A program made the position numbers and the translations under genes. Below are positions 47,527-61,280 of a DNA stretch of 64,000 nucleotides, piece by piece. Below the pieces are notes generated by a model. That model saw only the letters and a program-made list of their open reading frames with translations. It did no database searches and was not told the origin of the DNA. Origin of the DNA: Chrysomallon squamiferum (Eukaryota; Mollusca; Gastropoda; Neomphalida; Peltospiridae); assembly GCA_012295275.1 (NCBI GenBank), contig CM022671.1, forward strand, positions 29,567,750 to 29,631,749, read 5' to 3'. Within the stretch, counting starts at the first letter, position 1, and every line of letters begins with the position of its first letter.

Positions 47527-49248
47527 TCACACACTGTTCATGATATCCCCGTGGCCCCTGCATTCCTCGGGCGTGTTGTGCAGGGCCGTGGCCAGACTTT
47601 CCAGCTCCCGCAACCCTTCTGAATGACGCTCGTATTTATGGGCCACTAATTTCTTGTAGAACACCAAGGAAAAGGTAATAAACAACACGCAGGCTGGGAT
47701 CACGATGATTGTCGAAGCGATGGCCGCGTTCCTGCTGATTCTGTAGAATTTAACCCAGCACAGGATGGCTATTTCAGCCAAGAACAGCAAAATGCCGACG
47801 CCCGTGGAACAAATCCACGCGATTTCGATGCACACCCGCATCGCCTCGTGCGGCGACTCGTTCACCGCTGCGATGTTGTGGACGTTGCTGACAGCTTCAA
47901 TGTTCGGGACAATGCACGTGCTGATCATGAGCGCCATCAAATGGACGGTAACAAGCAGGGTGGTGCACACCCCAAATAAGATGAGGAGTGCGTCGGGGAT
48001 TGGTTTTGTACCCGCTGGTTGGTCGATCTGAACCTCCACCATGGCAACCTGAAAAACAATGGGGAGAATGTGAGGGAAAAGGCAAATTAAAGGAAAATGT
48101 ATTAGAAAGTAATAATTTAAAATAAATTAATAAATAACAGTTATCTACAGTCAACAGTGAAGCATGTAGTCAGATAAAACAGCTTTCTCATTAACATTGT
48201 AAATATAAATTCTTTATTTTTTTGACATTATTATCTTTCTGAATGCTACCAGAAAGACTCAAGGCACATTATCTTTGTTAGGCGATCAAGTTCGGCATTA
48301 TCTGAAGTAAAAAAAAAGAAGATATTTTGTCGTGTACGCTGATAAAAGAAAGTGAAATATTCATGTCATTCTGAAAAGGATTTCACTTTATTTTTCATTA
48401 CATATTTATAACTGTGTTTTAATATTTATTACGACTGAAGCGGCATAAAAAGACATCATCAAAAACCGAAATGAAAACGTTATCATCACTAATATTAAAC
48501 AAAGGCACGAATCTATTAATAAAGGAATTTTTAAAACACAAACCATTCTAATGTCATATATTAAATTAAATGTGTTTGTTAATTTAATTAACAAATTATT
48601 TATTTCTGCTAATTGTTACTGGCAATAACGTATTGCTGGCTATTTAGTGAACAAAAGGCTCAACTAAGAACGTTCAACCTAGTATAGCGATTTTATAATC
48701 AGTTACTAGTCTGCATGCTTTAGAAACAACTTATAACCACCTTCAGAATAATAACATAAACAATGAAATCTGTGATTGAAAAACACAGTGTATGTACAAT
48801 GAAACCCGCTGGCGCTTGATACCGTGTGTAATAACGAGAATGCTGACAACAGTGATCTTTATTTTTAATTTCTTCATTTATTTTACTTTATTTTAATTTT
48901 TTGTTTTTTTTTTCTCTCTCTATTTTCTTTCCAGTAAACAGAAGCATAATCTACTCCCTGCAGTTGTATGCAAAATACTCCAGTTAGTAAAGATTGGTCT
49001 GTTTGGCAGCATTATTGTGTTGGATATATATTACTAAGACTCTCAATTTATGATTCATTACAGACAGATATGTCAGCATTAAAAAGGGTCAAGGACATCC
49101 GTGGTCTGTCCTCCTCTACATCAGGCTATGGCACATATTGTTATGAGTAACAATGAATTATCTTTCAAAATAAACGCAGTTTTTTTCACAGTCGGTCTAA
49201 ATAAAATATGTTGATAGTAATAATAACCAAATTATAAACAAATTACGG

Positions 49249-49302
<54 letters not shown>

Positions 49303-50379
49303 AAAAAGTAACAATAGATATGTTAGTGAGTACTAATAATTAGGTTTTGCTGTTTCTGTAGAGCAGGAGGTGTTTAACTGAAAAAATTGTGCTGGCTGGA
49401 TAAAAAGGTAAAACAGAGTACATTTAATAAATCTAGCATACAATTCTAGCTTGATTGAATAACCTCACATCACTGAAAATGTTTCAAAAACTAATAAATT
49501 AATAGGGTTTTTTTTTTGTTGTTGTTGTTTTCTTCTTCTAAAATATGAAAAGCAATAAAATATTTTTTAAAATCAACAGGAAACAACAACACTTCTCTTG
49601 TGTTGAAATTCGTTTAATGATCTTTCCAACTTTTCTCCAGATTGCTGAATTTTTCATCATTTTATCCATGACCATTCATCCATGAGGAGTAATAGTGTAG
49701 TCTCAAAATCGTGTGAATGTTTATTGGCTATGGTATTAGTTTCTAAATTATTTGCACTCTTTATACATTTTATATAAATAAATTAAAATTAAAACTAGCA
49801 ACGACGACAATAACAACAGCCGAAGAAGAAGAACAACAACAACAAGAAGGAAAAGGAAAAAGGAAAAATGTAACCAGACTGACCAAATTATCAAAGTAAA
49901 GTTTTTTTTCTTTTGTACATAAAGAAAGAAACGAGGTTGTTCGATCGTTTCATAAAAGCCAACAATCAGCTGTGGAGCTATGAAGTTCGCTCGATGTAAG
50001 CCAAGTTGTTCGGCTGCTGTTATACAAAGTACTGACCAATCAAATGCCAGTGAACATACACGTGGCGTAACGGTAAAGTTGCAGTACATCGTACCCGTTA
50101 GCATAAGATAGCTTTTGTTATAAATTTCGCTAGTCTCGTTCGCATTTTTTGTTTTGTTCTCATGGCGTCTGATTTCTAATAATGTAACAATAGATACTAG
50201 TTTTTAAGAAATGATATATATATATATATATATATATAAATATTTTTTTTTTTTTCGTCAGTGACTCTTATAGCATAATGCATTACTATTTGAAGCTTTT
50301 TAACAACAATAATTATATTAATAAAAGCACCAGAACATCGCAAATCGGTTTTAATGTTTCTTCCTTTTCCTAATAATAA

Positions 50380-50410
<31 letters not shown>

Positions 50411-50656
50411 AAGAAGAAGAAGAAGGAAGGAGGAGGAGGAGGAGGAGGAGCAGGAGGAAGAGGAGCAGGTTGAGAAAAGATATTTCGAAAAATAAATACA
50501 ATTTTTATAATCATTGTTCCATTTATTTATTTACTTATTAGTTTATTTTAATATATATGCATGTACAATGGAATTTACGTTGAAATCGAATAAACAGAAT
50601 AAAATATTCTAATATAAATATTAATTCACTACATTAAAAGTGAGAAAGAAATACAG

Positions 50657-50693
<37 letters not shown>

Positions 50694-51855
50694 CTTTTTG
50701 TGGAAAAAAAAATTCAGAAATATTGTTAGGCTTTAACATTTTATTGGCGTTATCTATAGACACTCGATATATTTTTTAGTTTATTCTTTTTTCTTATATA
50801 AAAAGAAGAAATACCTTCATCATCTTTACTTTTATAACCATAACTCTTTAATAAATCAAAACATCTTTGTTTATAAACATATGGACATACAAATCATAAC
50901 ATTGCTTATTTAAACTATTCATGAAATTTAATATTTTATTGAGTCTACAAGTTATAAATTTTAAGAGCTTATTACAAAAAATAAAATATTAGCAATGTCA
51001 CTGGTTGATAATTAATATTCATATAAATAATTAATGGCACAGTTAACAATAATATGACTCACAATCTGAGATTCTACATTACTGCTTTCAGCACACTGCT
51101 TCATTATAAACTTTATTAAAATTGTTCCAATCTAGTGATGTAAAACGTTTAAAATTACTTTAAAAAGAAATAATGTTCGGTTTTAAAACATTATTCATGT
51201 ATGCATAATTGTGTGTGTGTGTGTAATTTGAGTGAAATGTTATTGTACTGTTACCAACTCTTTATGAAAACTCTCCTAGATATATGTTATTGCTGTGTTG
51301 ATACTTATTCATTCATTCATTCATTTATTATTTTATCAACGCTTTACGTTCCGAATTAACGACAAGGTGGGGTGGGCAACGCCTTCATTATTATTATCTT
51401 AAGAAGTTCTTCAAAACAATCATGGACTGAATTATAAACAGTCATAGGTAAAAGGGAAATGAAAGGCAGAGAAAGAAGGGGCGACGGTTGAAAAATAGAC
51501 AAAAGTGTACTGAAAGCGAAGAATGGAGCTGCTGTCTCCTATTCGAAAGAAAATTTATTTTATAGTCTTAAGTTATACAACTGTCACTTACCATTGCGAA
51601 ACCGGAAAGCAAAGCTGATGTTCTACTAGATGCTTTTAATTTCGCTCTGCTGAGGTAAAGTCGCCGCCAAGAAAGAGCCTGGTTAGTGTGTAAATCCGAC
51701 ATTCTTTTCACATACGAGTCAAATAACCACTGTTCGTATGTTTCGGAAATATTCTGCATCGATACAAAGCTGTCGATGGTTACAGACGCCGGCTTTCGTC
51801 GGATTCGTAACTCCAATTGTGTACTAACCACATATTGTGCACTCGACGTAAACAT
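47527..51855 (-). CDS. Orai: Orai store-operated calcium channel (CRAC pore subunit)
   Basis: Two coding exons, 51855-51592 and 48048-47527, join in phase 0 (ATG|GTAAGT donor, CAG|GTTGCC acceptor) to give 261 residues. The junction reads [14 protein letters not shown], the family's pore helix. Orai forms the plasma-membrane Ca2+ pore opened by STIM after ER store depletion. Human Orai1 equivalents seen: K74 (K87), R78 (R91), G85 (G98), V89 (V102), E93 selectivity glutamate (E106), H124 (H134), E163 (E190), P206 (P245), and the STIM-binding C-terminal leucines L234/L237 (L273/L276). [20 protein letters not shown] is the conserved TM1 extension. The TM3-TM4 loop is short ([10 protein letters not shown]) and lacks the long insert of human Orai1. 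An in-frame stop lies upstream near 51922, and 51855 is the next in-frame Met; M33 is a possible second start. Confidence 0.95.
49070..49150 (+). CDS. Possible terminal exon within Orai intron, opposite strand (weak)
   Basis: An acceptor-like TGATTCATTACAG (ending 49063) precedes ATG and 26 codons starting [20 protein letters not shown], then TAA. Base composition is less AT-biased than the flanks. No upstream partner exon and no family match are known to me; it may be a transposon scrap. Confidence 0.2.
   Translation: MSALKRVKDIRGLSSSTSGYGTYCYE
50381..50467 (+). repeat. 87-bp polypurine tract (AAG)n-(GGA)n
   Basis: An almost pure purine strand, about fourteen AAG units passing into AGG/GGA units. 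Such mirror-symmetric tracts can form triplex (H-DNA). It lies in the Orai intron. Confidence 0.9.
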
Positions 51856-51878
51856 TGAGCGGGCCCCGACATACGCAT
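51780..51878 (-). other. Upstream ORF overlapping the Orai start
   Basis: A minus-strand ATG at 51878, 23 nt before the Orai ATG and in another frame, runs 32 codons to TAA at 51782-51780, beyond the Orai start. If the 5' UTR includes it, ribosomes would need leaky scanning to start Orai. The transcription start is unknown. Confidence 0.5.
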
Positions 51879-52028
51879 GCTCGCAGGTACCCGATGGTGA
51901 TAGTTGTACAGTGTATTCTGTTTAAGCTTTTGTTACGTTAGTCGATCAAAACATGTTTAGTCTGATTTTATTATTATTGTCATTATCGTTATTGTTCTTG
52001 TTGTTACTTGCTTTATGAAGTATAACAA

Positions 52029-52030
52029 TG

Positions 52031-52105
<75 letters not shown>

Positions 52106-52109
52106 ATGA
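52029..52109. repeat. (AAT)n followed by (AAAT)n microsatellite
   Basis: About sixteen AAT units pass into about eight AAAT units, suggesting unit expansion from one to the other. Confidence 0.93.
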
Positions 52110-52281
52110 CTACAAATACATAAAAATTGATTACTATGTTAATAATGTTGCTACTTTTTAATGATAAAAATTATTTTTTTGAAATTGTCTTGTTCACAGA
52201 ATATTCTAATTTTCTTATTAGTTCAGATATTGCTTTGTTTTCTTTTTAATCTTTTCAGTCTATCATGTTTATCAAACGTAA

Positions 52282-52312
<31 letters not shown>

Positions 52313-52442
52313 CATACGTTTTCATCAGTATTTGTTTGACTATTAATTTAATTCTGAACGTTCAACGGTCATAGTAGTATTAATGCAAAACTATTCTAAA
52401 ACGTCGTATAGTGTATAGCATCGTTTTTACAAAAGCCCTCAA

Positions 52443-52476
52443 CCAATCACGTGATTAAGCTCGATCTGTGACGTCA
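52443..52476. promoter_or_regulatory. CCAAT, E-box and full CRE cluster
   Basis: Within 34 bp: CCAAT (52443-52447), the palindrome ATCACGTGAT holding CACGTG (52448-52453), and a perfect CRE TGACGTCA (52469-52476). The cluster lies about 600 bp upstream of Orai on the minus strand and about 110 bp upstream of a plus-strand ATG at 52583, so it may be a bidirectional promoter. CREB/ATF and bHLH factors bind such sites; use here is inferred. Confidence 0.5.
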
Positions 52477-52582
52477 GATTACTCTTGTACACAAAAAAGT
52501 TCGATAGGTAGTTGAAAGTATTTATTAATACTATAAGAAGTTGGATTTTACAGATCATTAGAACATCGCTGCGCACGCGAAG

Positions 52583-52615
52583 ATGACTGATCCTTCAGAC
52601 TGTGGCCGTAATTTG
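52583..52615 (+). CDS. Possible first coding exon, head-to-head with Orai (weak)
   Basis: ATG opens MTDPSDCGRNL and runs into a donor-like TTTG|GTAGGT at 52616. It follows the CRE/E-box cluster and a short CpG-containing stretch (gctgcgcacgcgaag). No downstream exon in frame was recognised up to the window end. Confidence 0.25.
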
Positions 52616-52619
52616 GTAG

Positions 52620-53631
52620 GTTAAGAGATTTTCAGCAAGTTTGAACTGTTAGAAGTCGCCGTCTATCACGCGTATTCAGCAGCCATTTTGTTGTTTCAAA
52701 CCATGTTTCCACTGCAGGTGATGAAAGAAATTTGAAGCAAAAATACAAAATGTATTTCAAAACCCACAAACAAATATTGAAAATTAAAGATAATCCATTC
52801 GTCAGAAGTTTCATATAGAAAATCTGCCCAGTTTGCTTGTTTCGTGTTCAATTTTCTTTTATTACGTTCAGTAAAATGCATTGCTTCCCATAACAAGCGC
52901 TTTGGTATGTTTTTGTTTTGAAAGTCGGACTTTAAAAAGCTTACAACTCGTTTAATACCTTTCAGACATACGTTTTGTTTGGACAGTTTTCTTGATAATT
53001 TTCTGAACTTTCTTTTGATATATAATGTGTCAAATGATTTTATGATTTGAAGAAAATGACTCTTGAAAAGCAAATGCTAGCACGAAATTCACCTTACTGG
53101 CGGGATAATGTAAACGACCAGATTTTTTTTTCGAGTGGTAGACGAAATTTTCTTATATCTTGTCCGTTTTGCATATATTTGTTATTTTTACACACACATC
53201 AGTTAGGAATAAGGTTTTGCCAACTTTTTCATGTAAAAAATACCAAATTTGATATTTATAATTCATTTTAATCAGTTTCTTTCGATTACGTTATTTGTGT
53301 GCTATTTCTCACGTACGCAATTATGAATTTTCAAATATTTTGAAATATTTTGTTTTTAATTGTAAATTTATGTTAAATATGATGCAAATTTGTTAAAAAC
53401 TATATATTATGATTATATTTCATAATGCAATTAAAAATGTAACGAAATAATTTTAGTTTCTAATGTTATTGTTCAAATGAAATTGTGTACATTAAGATTT
53501 CTGATTGCATCTTACAAAGTCGCTTGACTAAAACACACAAATATTGGAATTAAAAATGATCCCTGAACCTGGTCTGGGTTTACAATTCGCACTTTTCCGT
53601 TTTTAAAATGTTAAAAAAAATATGGGGGACA

Positions 53632-53665
<34 letters not shown>

Positions 53666-56600
53666 TTAATTTTTAATTTTTTTTTCTTTCTTGTTTTTCA
53701 ATTTGTGCAGTAATTATTTTTGTTACATTTTGAGTTAAACCTGATGTTTAAAACCAGATTTCAGTAAACAAACATACAAGTAGTGTGTTTTTGTCTATGG
53801 CTGCTTTGTTATATATTAAATTTCGATAATTCCGGTAATACAATATTACTATATACAGCAGCTACTGAAACTGATCAACAGACCATTATGAGTATACTGT
53901 AGTGAGAATTTTTTTTACTTTATTTTGGTTCATACTGTGATGTCGGCTAAATTCGTCACGTAGTCGGTGCTGTGCTAGATATGTAAAAGATAACTGTAAA
54001 TAAACTTAATCGATATCCAGTATAGGAAGAAAAAAATTTGATATCCTTAATTTTGTGGATTTTAGCACCTATGTATTATAACTCATATTTTCGTGATCAG
54101 CCATCTTGATACGTCTGAGTATTTCCACTGAAAGTAGTACAAGTCATATTTTGTCAAACACGATCGATTCTAATTACCCAAATACTTCCTTGACCTTCTT
54201 AGGTTGAGGCTTTTTTCCGTCTCGATCAGGCATTTGTTATTAACGGCAGGGGGTGGCTCAGTAATTAGTCTTTCGTTTGTTTGAGAAGCAGACGAAATTG
54301 CGGAATACAATGTGAATACTTTTTAAGTGTTCACTATACAGAAATAATTTAAATAAGGTTTGTTTAATTTATGTTACAAAGCACCGTCAGATTTATTACT
54401 GAAAAGTACAGTATTACCAAGAAACGGTGTTCTTGTGATAAAGGTTTCGTTATCACTGTTCTTTTGTAAATTCGTTTTTGTAATGGACCAAAGAAGAAAA
54501 TAGCATTAAAAGAATAGAGGTAAAAAAAAAAAAAAAAATATGTTACAGTATCATCACATTAGTGTATAATACTCTCTGCATATATAAGTTATTTCAGGAA
54601 TCTGATAGGACAGTGACATAAAAAAAAAAAAAAAAAAAATTGACATTAGTAAATTAAACAAAACCTCCATTAGAATTCAGTTATATAGTTTTGAGTAAGT
54701 TCTATAAGCATCAGAATACAAAGTGTGAAGCTCTAATGTAAATGTAGATAAATTAAGCTACGATTTGTATATTTTCTATATCTGTTACACACTGTAAGGT
54801 TTCACTGCTCACTTCTAAGGAGAATTTGACCTATTGTCAGTCATCAGCTTATCGGACAAGTTTTCATCAAAAAATAAAATAAATATAATAATAACTGAAA
54901 TAATTGTTTAAAACTACATCTAACGGAAGAAAGCCGACTTGGACAGACAGAAGTTTTTGTTTCAAAACATAATAATAATAATAATAAAAAAAAAAAATAA
55001 AAAATAATAAGATATCTGTTGAAATATAAAGTTAGTACTTTATATTAACAACGTTGCTTTTCACAGCTCGGTTTAAACCTTGAAGTTTTCTTTTTCTTTT
55101 GAAACATTATTATTAATTTTAAAATTTTAAAAATGAAAAAAATTCTTCTTTTTATAATCAAGACTGTTTCTAGAATTAAACGTATTCCATATTGATAATT
55201 GGAAGAAAAAAAATCGAGAATTGGGAACATTTTTTATTCTTGTCTGTGAGGATTTTCAAAGATGTACGTAAAAAAAAAAAAAAAAAAACTTCAAGAAGCC
55301 ATTACTAAATTTGAATATAAAAGACGCTATGCCTCGATTGATTTGAATTGAATTTGTGCAGTGAAAGTTAAATGGATTTGTTTACGGGTTTGAGCGCCAA
55401 GTTCATGGCCTTTTTTGAAAAGTCGACTAGTTGATGTTACAGCCATTTCCAATGTAACAGAAATCCTCACTTTTGTTACAAACACTTCAAATTCGTTGTA
55501 GTACTTGGTACAATAGTATTTATGTGTGTAAAAAAAAATAAAAATAAAACAGATCAGTAATTTAATACTGTGTCTTGTGCGAGTACAATACTTGTAACGA
55601 AATATTTTGATTTTAAATTTTATTAAAAAAAAAAAATGTGTCTACACATTTTTGGCTCTTGTCAGTTTTTTGGAACGAAACGTTCTTGATAACTAATATT
55701 AGAAGTTCTGTCTCAGCAAAAAAGTATATTCCTTTTCATTTCATTGTGTAAAGAAGAATGTGACTTTTTATTTCATGATAAAAACGAAAATTGTTTCATT
55801 TTATTTCACAGAATTGCCAAAATTATTATTTTTGTAGTATAACAAAAAGATTTGCTTCATTTTCTTTTCGTGGTGTAGCAGAATGGTATGTTTCATTTTA
55901 TTTTCGTCGTATAATAGAAAGTATATTGTAACGTATGTTTTTGCATCAATTCCTTGGTATATCGGAAGTTGTCTTTTTATTTCATTAAGGAATTTTAATT
56001 CAGTTTACAATAGAAACGTAACTAATAATCAGAATTGCAGAGGTAACAGATTTTAAAAAGTTATTAAATAAAAATGTATTACACGCACACGCACACACAT
56101 CCACATATGCAGAGATGTTTGAAAATCATTGATTTTAGTAAACTCCATCGTATCATAGAGGTAACTGCCAGTTTTTATATAAAATTTACTTGATTTAGAC
56201 TTAACAAGATCACAAAGCATCTTAGAATTTAAATAAATTTGGCCTTTCAGTAATGACAAATAGTAAATGTGCATTTTAAAACAGAAAATGATTTTGGTAA
56301 AAAAAAAAAAAAAAAGCCTTAAGATGGTAATTAATGTCCGTTTATCCTTACAAAGAGATCTTGTGTTGCATGTAAAACAATAAGTTTCCGTTTGAAAATC
56401 AACTGTGTCAAAATAAACAAAGTAATAAAGATGCATGAAAAGTAACGATGAATACGAGTCATTGATATCCTTATGAATACAAATAATAATTTCTGGTTAT
56501 TAGAAATTCAGGTACGATAAACGTGTTTTTTGTTGTACAGGGTACATTTTATGTTTACATACAATTCTTGTCTTGACCTAAATGTACACAATTGCTCCTG

Positions 56601-57480
56601 CGTAGTGTTGATAATAAGTATCGATATTAAGTCTCATACTTGTCTATTTCTGAATGTAAGTAGGGAAGCAGTGTTAGAAGGTAATCTAGTACTTTGAACT
56701 GAAGTCTTTACAAGTTTACCACTTTATAAGAAGCTTTTTGATATGTAAAATACTATTCTTAGCTGGAGGCTTTTTGTATTTGCATCTCAGGTTTTCTATA
56801 TCCGATTGTCTTTGATGTCAGGCTTTTAAAAAATATGTTCAAGCTGTAATAAATATTTTAAGTTTGAAATTTATATTCATGTTTTCATGTCAAAAAGTTA
56901 TATTTGTCATAACGAATGAAATGATGTGGTGAAATATATTCAGTTAAATGAGATGTACATAAACAACCCTTATAACAGTTTGAACATGGGAATGTGAACT
57001 ACATGCGCGTGTATGCGTGTTCCCGCGCATTTACATGTGCAACGCTTATGACGGACGGAAAGAGAAAATAGAGAAATGATAGGCCTGTATAGGATGCAGT
57101 TTAATTAATTTAGCTGAAACGTAAAAACGAGTTTCTCTGGCTTGTAGAAATGGGTCTCTTTGTGACAGCATTTGCATCACGTGTCAGCTAGTATAAAGAA
57201 AATCTCAATCGTTTGTTCGCTTGGAATACAATCTGCTCGTACTGACAAAGGAATTGCAAGAGGCGATGCTACATCTGTCACCGTGTTGCCCAAGGGACAC
57301 TCCTTCGCAACTTGCTTTCACGTGTTTCTAAGCGAAATTTTCTTCTTTAAAACTGATTAATTTCCAAATCTTTGAAAATTGCAGGTGGATGAGAAATGTA
57401 AAGTTAAACGTTTCACAAAGTTTTATTTGTCTTCATGTTGAAAATATTGGTTCAGAACACAAGATACGGCAGCAATTGAG

Positions 57481-57516
<36 letters not shown>

Positions 57517-57990
57517 ACTGAGTTTATGTATAAATTTGTGATATTCTTTATTTCTTAACTAATGTTTCAAGAGGAAGATGTTAACATTGTTATATTTGAT
57601 TTTTTAATTTTAAAAAAAATTTTAAAATGTTTTTATAATTAATCTAATGATTATACATTAATTTATTTTAAAATTTAGATTTTACAGAGTTTATAAAACT
57701 ATAATTTTTTATAAGTTATCGTACAAAGTATTTGTGGATTATACACGTACATATTCCGCATTCATTTATATATACATACTCAACATACCAGGCATGTTAA
57801 CATACTTTATACAGTTGAATGCACATAAGCTATTAATATATGTTAATAAGTGTAGGGAGAAATAATTAGATTTTATATAATCAACAAGAAATTTTTGAAA
57901 AATATTGTTACACTAGAAAGTTCAGAAAATTGGTGAATATCAGAAAAAAATGGCGAAATTAAATAATATTTGTAAATATTTTTGATTTTT
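52620..57990. other. AT-rich interval without a recognised gene
   Basis: ORFs at 52696-53073 (-) and 53047-53271 (+) are Lys/Phe-rich and match nothing I know. A tRNA-like A-box segment (ggtggctcagtaattag, about 54251-54267) may be a decayed SINE head; no B box follows. Microsatellites: (TTA)n 53638-53664 and (TATC)n 57481-57514. Poly-A runs occur at about 54522, 54620 and 55270. Confidence 0.5.
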
Positions 57991-58046
57991 AGCCATATTT
58001 GAAAACGGAATATTTAAGTATATTGTTTTCCTTTGTTTTTATTTAC

Positions 58047-58400
<354 letters not shown>

Positions 58401-58659
58401 GGGTAATTTACTTATTCTGTTTTGAGAGCAAGGGGTGGTTTTCTTTTCATCACGAGGAATGTTTCGTACATGTATTTTGCTTCGCACGTTTGTCAGCGGC
58501 CTTGCTTTTGTTCTAATCAGCGAAGAAGTTTAAAGATGCTGAACAATAAAAGAATTCCTTAGCAGAAGAAACATGTCAAACACACCGTGCAGATTAAGGT
58601 GAGCCTAGTTAGTTAGTACGATTTGTTTTTAAAAAATTACCTTCAGTGTAATTTAGTAA

Positions 58660-59420
58660 CACTCTTTTCATTTTGTCTAACTACTTACAAATTAATATAA
58701 CTGTTTTGATATTTATCTAAATAGAATGCAAGTTCATATTATTTTAATATTTATCTAAATACAATACAAATTAATATTGTTTTAATAGTTATCTAAATCT
58801 ATGTCACTGTTTTAAGATTTAACTATCTGCCATACAAACTTTATATCGCAGTTTTATAAGTGATTGCAATTCAAATGAATGTCTTTGTTTTAAAATTTTA
58901 ACTGCAATACGTATTTGTGGGACTTATTTAATATATACTCAACAACAGTGGAAATGAATGAAATTGACTCAGAAGTTACCTACAGTGTAAATTAATACGA
59001 CTGTTTCAACATTTATCTGGAAGAATATGGAGTAATGTTTAATACTGTTTGTTATGTTAGTTTTTCACATGCTTGGATGAACATAATTATTCAGCCTCCA
59101 GAACTCGAGTATTTCCGCCGATTTCGAATTTTAACACAGCGGTATTAGTCTGTTGAGTAAATAATATTAAGCTATGTAATGAAAACGTGTGCGCAGATAT
59201 CACGTCTTGACAATACAAATACCAGTATATTAAATAACATTACAGCGTGAAATAAATATTGTTCAGTTTTTGCTGTATTAAATAACATAGGAGTGTTGGA
59301 CAGTGACTGCATTACATTAAACTGTATACATGTATTGCTACATATAACATAAGTAATGGAATTATTATAGATTCTTATATTGCTACATGTACCTAAAATA
59401 ATGGAATTATTATAGATTTT
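58660..59420. repeat. Degenerate 50-60 bp tandem repeats
   Basis: Copies of tactgttttaatatttatctaaat-caat-caaattaata recur from about 58670 to 58920. A second local pair, taatggaattattatagatt, lies at 59355-59416. Old and decayed; no coding content. Confidence 0.55.
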
Positions 59421-60139
59421 GACAATACAGCTGTTAGTAAAGTAGTGTGCATTATATTAATAGAATATGATCTTTAATGTGTGCTAGTATTATAATATTT
59501 GCTATTTTTATTTATATTTATTTTTAAAGCTAGTTGTAATGGCAAAATAAGCGTTAAATATGCATAAAATAAAATGCATCACGTCATTAAGAATGTTTGT
59601 TAATGCAGGTCGATAAAACAAGTTTGTAGAGTTATGTAACGGTAATTATAAGTTAATAACGGAGTAGCTAACAGTTAACATCAGGAAGATGCATCCAACA
59701 CTTTGTAAACCATTGGAAAAGGTTATAATATATATTTCATTTCGCGAATCCAGAATATCTGAAGACAACGGCATCAAAGACTTGTTTTTGTTTTTAGGAG
59801 GTTTTTTGTGGATTTATTATTATTATTTTTATTTTTTTTTTAAATTCATTTTCCATAAACTATTCAGTTAATAAAGATACCATCATTTATTATCATTATT
59901 ATTTCTGTTTCTTCACTTACTAAGTATATTGATATACATTTGTTTTGTGTTTGTCTCTCTAGCCCTCATTACAATAGAAATCAGAGTGCTTTATTTCATA
60001 TTTCTGCAAATATATAACGTAAAATTTCGATTTCGGCAAATAAAGGAAAAAATATATGTTATGGTAATTCCAGATCGATCATAAAGAAATGTAGTGACTC
60101 AGTCTTTTATATACTCCATACTGAAATTTTTTTAAAATG

Positions 60140-60420
60140 AGCAAACATGAAGCATGCGGTAGTCTTGTGCAGAGTCTAAGAGCCTGGGTTGTCTACCCAT
60201 GATATTTTTAGGGACAAGAGATGGCGTTTTCCAATCACTTTTGCTAAAAGTCGGTACGAAAAGGTAGTCCCTGTTCCTTCCAACTTTAAAGCCTATATCA
60301 TAGTCTAAATACTACAGAGGCCAATTATACAAGGAAAAAATATCACTGACTTTTGAAGGACTCCAGCAAAATCAGACTTAGGTCCACGTCAGGCGTGTTT
60401 TAACATAACTGTCTATTATT
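60140..60420. other. GC-richer patch of unknown nature
   Basis: Less AT-rich than its surroundings (agagcctgggttgtctaccc, aaaagtcggtacgaaaaggt, ggtccacgtcaggcgtgttt), without a long ORF or splice-framed coding segment. It could be a fragment of an old element. Confidence 0.3.
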
Positions 60421-61280
60421 TTTACGTTTTCGTGTTGCTGCATTTTAAACAAGATGTCAATGTCGAGTGTTTTAATATATTTATTTATAAGCATATACAC
60501 AAACACTCATTTAATACTGTGCCAGTTGATTTGAAAGAAAAAAAGAGAGAGATATAGGACTAAACATGTTACTGTATATGTAATTTTAACAATATTATAT
60601 AACTGATTAAACTGGTTTTTGAAGTTGTGTTTTTGTTGGTTTCTTTTATTATTTATTTTTATTTTTATTTTAATGTTTTCTTTATTTTAAAACTATTTAT
60701 TTATTTATTTATTTTTAGTCTTGCATGAAAAAGTGAAAATCTGCTTTTAAAATTCAGATCTTGTATGATTATTTTGAATGCAGAATATTTCGAAATTAGA
60801 ATAATGACGGAGACAATGCATTTCATCTGTGTAGTTGTTTTAAGTGCACCTGATAACCAGTTTATCTACAATTATAGCACTAAGCACCAACACTCCTCAA
60901 CCAGATGTATTATAAAATAATAATATTAACTGTGATCATTTGTTATGAATAATATCTTAAGGAATCATTGAATTTAATCAAACAGGTAAAGAAATATAAT
61001 GAATTATTTATTTATTATAATTATTATTTTATTATTTATTGTTATTTTGTTGGGGTTTCTGTTGTTTGTTTTTTTTTTTTTTTTTTTTTTAGTAAAATGG
61101 AAGGGAGTGGTCATAATTTATTATTCTATAATTGGCAAACTTAAACATACAATACATTTAAATAAGTTGTTCACATGTAACTTGGTGTAAACGTGAGAGA
61201 AATCGTAGGAGAAGGGTTGATAGAAAATACTACCATATATGTATCACTTCAGTCAAGATCTGTAATATGCAGAAGAAACG

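Larger units (their letters stand above)
48049..51591 (-). other. Orai intron 1 (3.5 kb)
   Basis: AT-rich, with a poly-A run of 49 at 49251-49299 (+), a purine tract at 50381-50467 and (AAT)n at 50660-50693. No Orai coding sequence was found inside it. Confidence 0.8.

Noticed and set aside
47765-48031. 88-codon plus-strand ORF over Orai exon 2
   Set aside because: Antisense shadow of a strongly conserved Orai exon.
52696-53073. 125-codon minus-strand ORF, Lys- and Phe-rich
   Set aside because: No recognisable domain, start or splice context; composition fits chance in AT-rich DNA. Kept only as a mention in the interval entry.
54248-54310. tRNA gene or SINE
   Set aside because: An A-box-like sequence is present, but no B box (GGTTCRANNCC) and no cloverleaf could be found.
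57172-57360. 62-codon plus-strand ORF
   Set aside because: No homologous family, splice sites or promoter context recognised.
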